NCBI GenBank assembly: GCA_946623775.1
Contig: CAMORJ010000051.1
Location: forward strand, 1-10,632
Reading direction: 5' to 3'
Length of the DNA stretch: 10,632 nt
Source of the DNA: an uncultured Bacillota bacterium
GTDB lineage: Bacteria; Bacillota_I; Bacilli_A; RFN20; CAG-826
Below, in pieces: positions 1 through 7,247 of this stretch. The position numbers and the translations under genes were made by a program. The stretch's first letter is position 1. Every line of letters starts with the position of its first letter. Below the pieces are notes generated by a model that ran no database searches, was not told where the DNA came from, and saw only the letters and a program-made list of their open reading frames with translations.

Positions 1-999
1 AAAATCAATTTAACAAAAAGAGAAGCAACTCAGTTACAAACGGATGGATTGGATTTTGGCTTTGTTAAATCAGATGGATCACTAAACCTTGGCTCGTTCA
101 TGAATGCCTTGATAGTCGAACTGTTCAAGGCATACAAAATTCATAACGAAAATTTGTCGAAACAAATCGTTTTTAGTCTCTCTAAAACAGCTTTTAGAAA
201 TGGAAGAGTATTAACCGATGCAAGATTGTCGGCGTTTTGTGGAGTGTCTTGTTGGGCCTCTTCGGAGCCGCTTGATAATCCAATTTCATTCCGACCTTCG
301 TCCTCGCTTTTGGAAATCTATGATGAGATTTTGAACCGCGCTTCCGGATACGGGTCGCTCTCTGAATATTTGAGATCTATCATCATGGACTATCTTAGTT
401 ATCCCCGCGCTTTCAGGTTGTATTTAATCCTCCAAGAGCAGTTTGAAAACGCCAAAAAAGCCTTTGAATTGTCCCGCTGCTTGCAAGTAAGGGAAGGGAC
501 TGAAAAACATATTCTACGCCCCTATTATTTGGGTCCAGATAGCGATCTTAGCACTTTGATTCTGGCTGGCTTAATCTCTGAAGAAGGTGAGCCAATTGCC
601 TATAAAGCTTTTGATTTCAACAATGTCGCAAAGACATGTTTTTCTCTGCCATTCTTCTCTGATTTTAACGAGGAAGAACTTAGATTTTTATCCGATAAAA
701 CCTTGACAATTAGCAAGCCAAAACCGCAAATTGATACCACTTTTTCTTGTGATATTAAACTTGATTCAATAGGCGTTAAATTGCTAAAAAAGATAGAACA
801 ACCCTTGGAAATTAAGCCGATTATCATAGACTCGTTTTATCGTTTTTCTGGTAATGAAAATGACATATTCAATGCCTTGCTCTCTTTCGGCTCACACGCC
901 TTTGTCGTCGCCCCGTCCTCGTTAAAAGACAGGCTTCTCGTTCATTATAAAGAAGCCTATGAGTCTTATGATGCCGGTGGCTTATTCCTTGATTTCTGA
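1..999 (+). CDS. WYL-domain transcriptional regulator with ribbon-helix-helix-like N-terminus (5' end just outside window)
   Basis: The frame is open from the first base, which reads K-I-N-L-T-K, so the true start codon probably lies immediately upstream; a TTG at 49 is less likely to be the start. There are 332 codons in the window, ending in TGA. Residues about 1-45 (with GFVKSDGS and NLGSFMNALI) resemble the short ribbon-helix-helix DNA-binding N-terminus found in a gut-Firmicutes protein family. Residues about 120-165 are helical (SEYLRSIIMDYLSYPRAFRL). Residues about 170-220 (HILRPYYLG, then a strand near EPIAYKAFDF) fit a WYL-type sensor domain, though the usual Arg in the last strand is Lys. 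The C-terminus (FGSHAFVVAPSSLKDRL, then YKEAYESY) matches the WCX extension that follows WYL domains. Proteins of this type are expected to bind DNA and respond to a ligand, often nucleic acid. The target and ligand are unknown. The gene looks AT-richer than most of the window. Confidence 0.68.
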   Translation, partial: KINLTKREATQLQTDGLDFGFVKSDGSLNLGSFMNALIVELFKAYKIHNENLSKQIVFSLSKTAFRNGRVLTDARLSAFCGVSCWASSEPLDNPISFRPSSSLLEIYDEILNRASGYGSLSEYLRSIIMDYLSYPRAFRLYLILQEQFENAKKAFELSRCLQVREGTEKHILRPYYLGPDSDLSTLILAGLISEEGEPIAYKAFDFNNVAKTCFSLPFFSDFNEEELRFLSDKTLTISKPKPQIDTTFSCDIKLDSIGVKLLKKIEQPLEIKPIIIDSFYRFSGNENDIFNALLSFGSHAFVVAPSSLKDRLLVHYKEAYESYDAGGLFLDF

Positions 1000-1000
1000 T

Positions 1001-1035
1001 AAAAGAAAAGCCCGCCTTTATATTGCAAGGCGGGC
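1001..1035 (-). terminator. Intrinsic terminator of htpG
   Basis: A perfect 9-bp GC-rich stem (arms 1010-1018 and 1027-1035, gcccgcctt with its complement) closes an 8-nt loop. Read on the minus strand the stem is followed by TTTTCTTTT (complement of 1001-1009), a good Rho-independent terminator 17 nt after the htpG stop. On the plus strand no T-run follows the stem, so it would stop the convergent regulator gene less well. Confidence 0.85.
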
Positions 1036-1052
1036 AGTGGAAAGGCTTGTTA

Positions 1053-2981
1053 TTACTTAGACATGGCTTTCATCATCAGCTCATTGAGATTCTGAACGAA
1101 TCCTTTTTTGTCTTCGATGTCATAGCCTTCTAGCAATAGCGCTTCGTTGTAGAGCAGGGCGCCATACTTCTTAACGTCTTCGTCGTTGCCCAATGCAGCG
1201 ATGGCTTTGAATAGATTACTCTCGCCATTGATCTCGAGGACTTTGATGGCTTTTGGACGATCGGTGAAGTCCTCTGCTCCGGGCTGGTCCGCTAAGACGT
1301 GTTCCATATTCAATGAGAGGCCCTCTCGCGTGGTGATGCAAACGGGTGAGTCAACTAGTTTGGCGGAGAATGCAACGTCGTCAACTTTGCCCACCAATGC
1401 TTCTTTGATGTTATCCAAAACACGCTTGTGCTCCGCGGTCAAAGAATCAAGGGCATCCTTCTCTTCCTGAGATAGATCCTCCTTGGATTCAGAAGCGATA
1501 TTAACGAACTTCAGTTTCTGGTATTCAGGGATAGTGGTGATGGCAAATTCATCGATGTTCTTATCGAACAGCAACACGTCCACGCCCTTCTTGCGATAAG
1601 CTTCCAACTGCGGCAGCATCTTGACCTCATCAAGAGTCTTGCCAGAGGCATAATAGATGACCTTCTGATCCTTCTGAACTTCAGCGACATATTCAGCTAA
1701 AGAGATAAGGGAGCCTTTGTTCATTGAGTGGAACAGCAGGAGGTCTTGAAGCTCACCGGCGCGCATGCCATAAGAGGAGTAGATTCCGAATTTGATATGA
1801 TCGCCAAACACGGAGAAGAACTTCTCGTATTTTGCCCTGTCGTTCTTTAGCATCGTCTTTAATCTATCGACCACTTTTTTCTCAATAGAATCAGCGATTT
1901 TGGAAAGTGCAGGGGACTTTTGCAGCATTTCGCGAGAAATATTTAGCGGCAACGAGTCACTGTCGACAAGGCCGGTGATGAACTTTAGGTAGTCAGGTAC
2001 AAGCTCTTTGCACTTGTCCTGGATGAAGATGCCCTTGCTATATAAAGTGAGCCCTTTTTCGTAGTTCTCGCTATATAGGTTGTAGGGTGCGTGAGCAGGG
2101 ATAAAGACCAAGGCGTTATAGGAGATCAAACCATCGACTTGGAAGTTCAAGGCGAGCAGGGGATCTTCGGTATCGTAGGTCTTGGATTTATAGAAAGCGT
2201 TAAGGTCTTCTTCCTTTACTTCGGAGGGGTTCTTCTTCCAGAGGGGAACCATCGAATTGAGGGTGCTATCCTCGACTACGTCATGGTATTTTCCTTGAAT
2301 AGGTTTGCCCTCTGCATCCACGTCTTGGACGGAGCGAGTTTCCATCATCTTGATGGGGTAGCGGACATAGTCGGAATACTTCTTGACCAGGCTCTTGATG
2401 CGGTACTGCTCAAGGTAGTCGGAATAGGAGACGCCTTCCTTTTCGTCTTTCTTTAGATAGACGCGCACGATGGTGCCGTGGGGCTGCTCCATGGTTGCGT
2501 CGTCGATCGTGAAGGTTTCTTGGCCTTTGGAGGAGAAGATGTGGGCATCGCCGTCTACCGGCTTACTGATGACCTCGACTTTGTCGGCGACCATGAAGGC
2601 GCTATAGAAGCCGACGCCGAACTGTCCGATGATGGAGAAGTCTTCTGCTTTCTTGGCTTCTTCGATTTTGGCGATGAAGTCTTTGCTGCCGGATTTGGCA
2701 ATGGTGCCGAGATTGGTGATCATGTCCTCTTTGCTCATGCCGACGCCGTTATCGACGATTTCGATATAACGGCCTTTCTTGTCGACGTTGAGGCGGATAA
2801 AGAAGTCGGTGAACGGATATTTCTCAGGCTCGGTCAAAGAAAGATAACGGTATTTATCAATGGCGTCGCTCGCGTTGGAAATAAGCTCGCGGAGGAAGAT
2901 TTCCTTTTCGCTGTAGATTGAGTTAATCATTAAATCGAGTAGCTTTTTGCTCTCGGTCTGGAACTCTTTTGTTTCTAGCAT
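1053..2981 (-). CDS. htpG: Molecular chaperone HtpG (bacterial Hsp90)
   Basis: This is the cytosolic ATP-dependent Hsp90 chaperone, a homodimer that remodels client proteins together with the DnaK system. The 642 residues are close to the usual 620-650. The GHKL ATPase domain shows ELISNASDA (catalytic Glu32, Mg-binding Asn36), VDNGVGM (Asp77, which contacts adenine), the lid segment LGTIAKSGS (about 91-99) and GQFGVGFYS (119-127). The middle domain has LPLNISREML with the Arg that reaches the ATP phosphate. The C-terminal dimerisation region is present and there is no eukaryotic MEEVD tail. The ATG start at 2981 is supported by AAAGGAG (complement of 2991-2997) at 9-nt spacing. The gene stands alone, with a terminator behind it and a CIRCE operator in front, so repression by HrcA is expected. 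Confidence 0.98.
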   Translation of the reverse strand: MLETKEFQTESKKLLDLMINSIYSEKEIFLRELISNASDAIDKYRYLSLTEPEKYPFTDFFIRLNVDKKGRYIEIVDNGVGMSKEDMITNLGTIAKSGSKDFIAKIEEAKKAEDFSIIGQFGVGFYSAFMVADKVEVISKPVDGDAHIFSSKGQETFTIDDATMEQPHGTIVRVYLKKDEKEGVSYSDYLEQYRIKSLVKKYSDYVRYPIKMMETRSVQDVDAEGKPIQGKYHDVVEDSTLNSMVPLWKKNPSEVKEEDLNAFYKSKTYDTEDPLLALNFQVDGLISYNALVFIPAHAPYNLYSENYEKGLTLYSKGIFIQDKCKELVPDYLKFITGLVDSDSLPLNISREMLQKSPALSKIADSIEKKVVDRLKTMLKNDRAKYEKFFSVFGDHIKFGIYSSYGMRAGELQDLLLFHSMNKGSLISLAEYVAEVQKDQKVIYYASGKTLDEVKMLPQLEAYRKKGVDVLLFDKNIDEFAITTIPEYQKLKFVNIASESKEDLSQEEKDALDSLTAEHKRVLDNIKEALVGKVDDVAFSAKLVDSPVCITTREGLSLNMEHVLADQPGAEDFTDRPKAIKVLEINGESNLFKAIAALGNDEDVKKYGALLYNEALLLEGYDIEDKKGFVQNLNELMMKAMSK

Positions 2982-2990
2982 TTGTATATG

Positions 2991-2997
2991 CTCCTTT
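2991..2997 (-). promoter_or_regulatory. Ribosome binding site of htpG
   Basis: AAAGGAG on the minus strand, 9 nt before the ATG at 2981, fixes the htpG start. Confidence 0.8.
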
Positions 2998-3010
2998 CGG
3001 TACGCATATT

Positions 3011-3038
3011 ACTTTAGCAACTTTTTTAGCACTTTCAA
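3011..3038 (-). promoter_or_regulatory. Predicted sigma-A promoter of htpG overlapping CIRCE
   Basis: On the minus strand, TTGAAA (complement of 3033-3038) is followed after 16 bp by TAAAGT (complement of 3011-3016), a 4/6 match to the -10 box. The -35 box lies inside CIRCE, so a bound HrcA would block RNA polymerase. The start point would be near 3004, giving a short leader that still holds the ribosome binding site. The -10 box is weak, so the exact position is uncertain. Confidence 0.5.
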
Positions 3039-3052
3039 GTGGAGAGTGCTAA
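3026..3052. promoter_or_regulatory. CIRCE operator (HrcA binding site)
   Basis: The plus strand reads TTAGCACTT, nine bases, then GAGTGCTAA. The CIRCE consensus is TTAGCACTC-N9-GAGTGCTAA, so the site matches 17 of 18 arm positions with the exact spacer length. CIRCE is the operator of the heat-shock repressor HrcA. It sits 45 bp upstream of htpG and 68 bp upstream of the divergent lipoprotein gene. The overlap with the predicted htpG promoter points to htpG as the regulated gene. Confidence 0.93.
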
Positions 3053-3086
3053 TTTCAACTTTTGGCCCTAATTCGATTGCATTTTT

Positions 3087-3114
3087 TTGAATCCGATTTC
3101 GCTCGGTGCATAAT
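3087..3114 (+). promoter_or_regulatory. Predicted promoter of the EEP lipoprotein gene, leaderless
   Basis: TTGAAT (3087-3092), a 16-bp spacer and CATAAT (3109-3114, 5/6 to consensus). The expected start point, seven bases after the -10 box, is the A of the ATG at 3121. No Shine-Dalgarno sequence lies before that ATG, which agrees with a leaderless message. Confidence 0.5.
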
Positions 3115-3120
3115 AAAGAT

Positions 3121-4350
3121 ATGAATAACAAGAAGCTATGTTTACTGCTTATTACAGTCGCGCCTCTTCTGAACGCGTGCGGCGAACAATCAAAGCCAAT
3201 TGAATTCAAAGGCATTTCCTATAATGCGGAGGACGGTTTGGCTAAGGTTATGGCAGAGGAAATGCAAAATGCATTAAAAGGCCATATTCCCAATGCAACG
3301 CCCAAGGCCGCTTCAAAGCCGGAAGAAGGCTATTTGCATCTAGATTCCTATTCTTTGGATGACCGTATTTTCGCAAAGGGCAATTCGCTGTCTATCATCG
3401 TTGAAGAAGATTCGTCATTTATCAAATCCGTTGAGGACGTGTATGCGGATTTCGTTAGAAACAACTATGACTTCCAGGCGTTATTAAACACATACAGCGA
3501 AGCGAAAACCGCCAAACAGGCGGATTATCTTTCGACGATAATGTCCTATAACGTGAGAGTCGGCGGATCGAACGATTACGCCCCTGCCAACAAGCGTTAT
3601 GGAATGGTTTCGGATGAGGTGTTGAAATACTGGCCGTCTTCCGTTGGAATGCAGGAAGTCTCATCGGGATGGCTCAATGCATTGGAAAACAATCTGAAAG
3701 GGGAATACGCGCGAGTCGGAGAGGCGAGGCAGGGTTATGGCTCCAACGAATATAACCCTATCTTCTATCGCGTGAACGAACTTGATCTGCTGGAGTCTGG
3801 CACCAAATGGTTATCGCCGACTCCGGATGTCCCTGGAAGCCGATTTGAGGACTCGGGGGATTGGTCTAGGATTCTGACATATGCTTTGCTTAAAAGAAAG
3901 ACGGATGGCTTAACCTACCTACACGTAAACACCCATTTGGATTTAACGGAAAACGGCAGGCTTAAACAAGCTGCCGTCATCAAGAATTTCGTGTCTTCTT
4001 ACGCAGATAAATATCCTGTCTATATCACTGGCGATTTCAATGATGCAAAAGGCGATGGCAATGCGGTTGATTGGCTGCTTGAGAATGGCTTTGTTGACGG
4101 AAAATCAACTACTGGGTCCCCTGATTTGAATCAATTCACGTTCCCTGCGGTTGGCTTCTACCCCGGCGAAGAAGGCCAAACCGAACGCTCTGACGAGGAG
4201 ATGATCATCGATTATTGCTTGGCTTATGAACGCCCTGGATTCTACTTTAATTACTACGATGTTTTGACCGATGGAATAGGCGGCAAACCCACCAGCGACC
4301 ACTATTCAATTTACCTTGAAATGGTCCAGCATGCACCACTAGGTGCTTGA
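3121..4350 (+). CDS. Lipoprotein of the endonuclease/exonuclease/phosphatase (EEP, DNase I-like) superfamily
   Basis: Predicted to be a membrane-anchored, outward-facing metal-dependent phosphoesterase; the substrate could be DNA, RNA, a phospholipid or a sugar phosphate. A signal peptide ends in the lipobox LNAC, with lipidation at Cys20 of 409 residues. Residues about 25-135 are an extension I do not recognise. The EEP domain follows with its usual motifs in order: YNVR (Asn144), QEV (metal-binding Glu179), NTHLD (His272), GDFND (Asp305, Asn307), IDY (Asp364) and SDHYS (Asp393, His394). All catalytic positions appear intact. I chose the ATG at 3121 over an in-frame GTG at 3106 because it gives a normal basic signal-peptide start and matches the predicted start of transcription. 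The gene is single, divergent from htpG and convergent with the amylase operon. Confidence 0.88.
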   Translation: MNNKKLCLLLITVAPLLNACGEQSKPIEFKGISYNAEDGLAKVMAEEMQNALKGHIPNATPKAASKPEEGYLHLDSYSLDDRIFAKGNSLSIIVEEDSSFIKSVEDVYADFVRNNYDFQALLNTYSEAKTAKQADYLSTIMSYNVRVGGSNDYAPANKRYGMVSDEVLKYWPSSVGMQEVSSGWLNALENNLKGEYARVGEARQGYGSNEYNPIFYRVNELDLLESGTKWLSPTPDVPGSRFEDSGDWSRILTYALLKRKTDGLTYLHVNTHLDLTENGRLKQAAVIKNFVSSYADKYPVYITGDFNDAKGDGNAVDWLLENGFVDGKSTTGSPDLNQFTFPAVGFYPGEEGQTERSDEEMIIDYCLAYERPGFYFNYYDVLTDGIGGKPTSDHYSIYLEMVQHAPLGA

Positions 4351-4364
4351 TTCCAGAAAAATGA

Positions 4365-4399
4365 AAAGCGTCGCGACGATTGCTTCATCGCGACGCTTT
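4365..4399 (-). terminator. Hairpin terminator between convergent genes, mainly for the amylase operon
   Basis: A perfect 12-bp stem (arms 4365-4376 and 4388-4399, AAAGCGTCGCGA with its complement) encloses 11 nt. On the minus strand the stem ends in TTT and runs on to CATTTTT, a usable U-tract 9 nt after the amylase stop. On the plus strand the run after the stem is only TTTCGCCTT, so termination of the EEP gene there may be weaker; the site may work in both directions. Confidence 0.8.
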
Positions 4400-4408
4400 C
4401 GCCTTGTG

Positions 4409-7231
4409 TTAGGCTTTGACGACGATTGCCGAGTACGCGGGCATGGAGGATTGGGTTCCGCCGTTATAGGAGGCGAGGACCGTTCCCTCTAAACCATAGG
4501 CTGGCATGGTCTGATTGTTGAAGTTTACAAGGACCTTGATAGTCGTGCCGTTATAGGTGCGGGAGAAGGCCAATGTATTCGCTGCCAAATTGCCGTGCGA
4601 GTAGTTTTCGGCGTGGAAGCTGCCCCTGGAGAGCACTGGGCCATACTGGGCACCGGATTTCAGCTTAGCGAAGGTCGAGAGAATGCCATATTGCGAATTG
4701 GCGTTGCTCGCCTGCTGCATAGCGGGAACGACGGCGGAGGAAGCATTGACTTCGTCCCATCCGACTTGGACGCCAGAACCGGTGACATAGTAGGAGGTAG
4801 TGTAATCATCGCCCCATTTCATCGGCTGACGATACCAGAGGTCAGCATAGGCGGATTCGGCATCTTTTCCAGCGGGGAAGTTGCCGGTCATGCCGATTTC
4901 GTCGCCATAGTAGATCCAGGTGAGGCCGGGGAACATAAGCTCGGCGATCTTGACGCAGTTGGCGGATTCCTCTAATGAAGCATAGTTATCCGTTCCGACG
5001 TTGCCTTGCGCCTGCAAGCCATCGCTGGTGCCGGTGCCGGCGATGCGGTTGATGACGCGGGCGATATCGTGGTTGGAGGTGAATAAGCCAGGCAAGGAAG
5101 TGTCGCCACGATACTTGTTATAGGTATCGTAGACTGCGCCGAAGTTCCAAGCGGAGTTGTTGGCTTTGGCGAAGTCGCCATGCGGGTCGGTGCCTAGATT
5201 ATGGCCGGAAGCATCTCCGATGCCTTTGCCTGGGAGGTTATCCTGGGCAACGGTATATAGCGAGGTGCCGCCTAAGAATCCTTGGGCGGTGCCGAATGCG
5301 CTGGTGCTGCCAGTGCGCCCGGTCGCGGCCGAGGAAGTCAAATTGTAATAGGAATAGAAGTCGAACATCGAATCGAAGGCTTCGTAATATGGCGCGACGT
5401 GATAGGCGTGGCCATCGAAGTTTTCGCCGACGAAGAAGACGTTCTTGCCAGAGAGGTCTTTGACGCTCTTCTTGAGTTCACGGAAGAAGTGGAGGTTCTT
5501 GGTGAGGTCGGAAGAATAGTTGCCGGTAGTTCCGATGTCGTGGACGATGGTGTCTCCGGCGGTGGAGGCGACTTCGTCGGACATGTAGATGTGCTTGACC
5601 GCGTCTAGACGGAAGCCGTCGACGCCGACGTCCTTCGCCCAGAAGGCGGACATCTCCTCGACGGCCTCGCGGGTCGTCTTATAGGAGAAGTTGAGCTCAG
5701 GCATGGCGGATCCGAACTTGGCGTAGAAGGAGTAGTCGTGATCGCCATATGGATACCAGTAGTTATCCTCTTTGATGATGGCCTGGGTATTGTGGTTGCC
5801 CCACTGATAATAGGCGCGGTATTCATCGTCCAAATTGGCGGACTGGACGAACCACTGGTTGGAGGTGGAGGTGTGGTTCAGGACGAGGTCCATAACGACC
5901 TTCATTCCCTTCGCGTGCGCCTTTTCGATAAGGGATGCGTAATCGGCCATCGCGGTTTCGGAGGTCACGACTCCGCCGTTTTCTAACGCGGCAGGTGAGA
6001 CGGCAGATCCGAATTTCGGGTCGACGACTTCATAATTGGTGATGTCGTAGCCATGATAGGAATCGGAGAGTTGGATCGGTGTGAGCCACAAGGCTTTGAC
6101 GCCGAGGTTTGCGATGTAATCCAACTTCTTTTCGATGCCATAGATGTCGCCTGAGCCATCGCCATCGGAGTCGGCGAAGCTGGAGACCATGATCTGATAG
6201 CCGACGCCAAGGTCGAGGAAGTCTTCTGCGGTGCTGACCTTTTCGGCGGTGCTTCCCCAATTGATGTTGTTGTAGGCGGGGTTGCCATAGGTGACGTTGG
6301 TGCCGTCATCGTTTTCGAATGGGTCTTCCACATCGGTTTGCGGCGAGGTGGTTGGGGATTGGACGTAGCTTTCGACGACGAACACGTGATACGCGGTTCC
6401 TCCATCGGGGAGGTCGAGCGCGTAATCCTCTAATTTGATATAGAGGTTGCTGCTGTCGTTGGTCCAGAAGCCTTTGCCGTTGATGCGGGATTCGGATTGG
6501 ACGATCTGCAAGCCGATTTCGGTCGCGCCGACGAAGGTCGCGGGTGACCCACCCATCGTTTTGGTCACTGCGTTCCAGCCGCCATCGTAAGTAGCCGCCA
6601 AGTCGATGTCGACATAGGCGCCGGCCTCATCGAAGACCGCATCGCCTGTGGCGGATAGGTGGTCTTCCGATTGCGTGCGGCCGACCCAGTCGATTTTGAC
6701 GCCTTCGCCTGCATCTGGCTTATAAGCCCATGCCCAAACGTCCCATGGGGCGTAGGATTCGGCGGAATTATCGAAACGTAAATAGTGGTAGTAGAGATGA
6801 TTGTCTTTGGAGACCTCTTTCATCCTATTCATGTATTCCGTGTTATAGGATTGGCCTTTTTTCCAAACGGCATATAAGACAACATTGCTGGTGACCTTGA
6901 AGTTTTTGGCCTCGACGATGTGGTCGGGATCGCCAGACTTGGCCGATTTCTTGTATTTGGTCGACCATCCAGCGAATTCTTTTCCTGCGGGAGCGTCTTC
7001 GGCGCTAGGCTGCGGGAAGGAATCAAGCGTCTTTTCGTAACCGATGGTTTGGGTGGTGATTTTGCTATCGTCCCCAACGCACGGATTGAAGGTGATGGTG
7101 AAGAGCGCCTGGGAATTGGAGCCAGTCGCTTTGTTGATTTCCTCGTTGCCTCCGCAGGCGGAAAGCGTCATTGCCCCGACGGCGCAGAGAAGGACGGGGA
7201 GAGCCAACGTGAATTTGATTTTCTTTTCCAT
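4409..7231 (-). CDS. Surface lipoprotein alpha-amylase-family glycoside hydrolase (GH13) with InlB-type repeat and CBM41-like domain
   Basis: Predicted to be a cell-surface enzyme cutting alpha-glucans (starch, glycogen or pullulan) into importable oligosaccharides. Its 940 residues show, in order: a signal peptide with lipobox LSAC (Cys26); an InlB-type repeat (about 43-125, FTITFNP, FAGWS, VLYAVW); a pullulanase-associated CBM41-like domain (about 146-310, YHYLRFDN, WDVWAWAY); and a GH13 barrel from about 341. The barrel has DSDGDGSGD (354-362, a probable calcium loop), DLVLNH (Asp448, His453), MPELN as region V, GFRLDAVKH (nucleophile Asp543), GENFD (acid/base Glu603) and SNHD (Asp722). 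A C-terminal beta domain ends in SAIVVKA. MPELN is close to the MPKLN of neopullulanase-like enzymes, but the exact subfamily and linkage are not decided; the YNWGYDP motif of true pullulanases is absent. The start is set by AAGGAGGAC 8-9 nt upstream. It is the second gene of a two-gene operon. Confidence 0.95.
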   Translation of the reverse strand: MEKKIKFTLALPVLLCAVGAMTLSACGGNEEINKATGSNSQALFTITFNPCVGDDSKITTQTIGYEKTLDSFPQPSAEDAPAGKEFAGWSTKYKKSAKSGDPDHIVEAKNFKVTSNVVLYAVWKKGQSYNTEYMNRMKEVSKDNHLYYHYLRFDNSAESYAPWDVWAWAYKPDAGEGVKIDWVGRTQSEDHLSATGDAVFDEAGAYVDIDLAATYDGGWNAVTKTMGGSPATFVGATEIGLQIVQSESRINGKGFWTNDSSNLYIKLEDYALDLPDGGTAYHVFVVESYVQSPTTSPQTDVEDPFENDDGTNVTYGNPAYNNINWGSTAEKVSTAEDFLDLGVGYQIMVSSFADSDGDGSGDIYGIEKKLDYIANLGVKALWLTPIQLSDSYHGYDITNYEVVDPKFGSAVSPAALENGGVVTSETAMADYASLIEKAHAKGMKVVMDLVLNHTSTSNQWFVQSANLDDEYRAYYQWGNHNTQAIIKEDNYWYPYGDHDYSFYAKFGSAMPELNFSYKTTREAVEEMSAFWAKDVGVDGFRLDAVKHIYMSDEVASTAGDTIVHDIGTTGNYSSDLTKNLHFFRELKKSVKDLSGKNVFFVGENFDGHAYHVAPYYEAFDSMFDFYSYYNLTSSAATGRTGSTSAFGTAQGFLGGTSLYTVAQDNLPGKGIGDASGHNLGTDPHGDFAKANNSAWNFGAVYDTYNKYRGDTSLPGLFTSNHDIARVINRIAGTGTSDGLQAQGNVGTDNYASLEESANCVKIAELMFPGLTWIYYGDEIGMTGNFPAGKDAESAYADLWYRQPMKWGDDYTTSYYVTGSGVQVGWDEVNASSAVVPAMQQASNANSQYGILSTFAKLKSGAQYGPVLSRGSFHAENYSHGNLAANTLAFSRTYNGTTIKVLVNFNNQTMPAYGLEGTVLASYNGGTQSSMPAYSAIVVKA

Positions 7232-7239
7232 GGTCGTTG

Positions 7240-7247
7240 TCCTCCTT
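7240..7247 (-). promoter_or_regulatory. Ribosome binding site of the amylase gene, overlapping the stop codon of the upstream gene
   Basis: AAGGAGGA on the minus strand lies 8 nt before the ATG at 7231 and shares bases with the TAA (7246-7248) of the preceding lipoprotein gene. Ribosomes ending the first gene finish on this site, so translational coupling is likely. Confidence 0.8.

Noticed and set aside
2478..2921. Plus-strand open frame of 147 codons inside htpG
   Set aside because: Its Asp/Gly/Val/Phe-rich product is a typical antisense shadow of the conserved HtpG coding sequence.
3106..3120. GTG start five codons before the EEP lipoprotein ATG
   Set aside because: It overlaps the predicted -10 box, has no ribosome binding site, and would add an acidic residue before the basic signal-peptide start.
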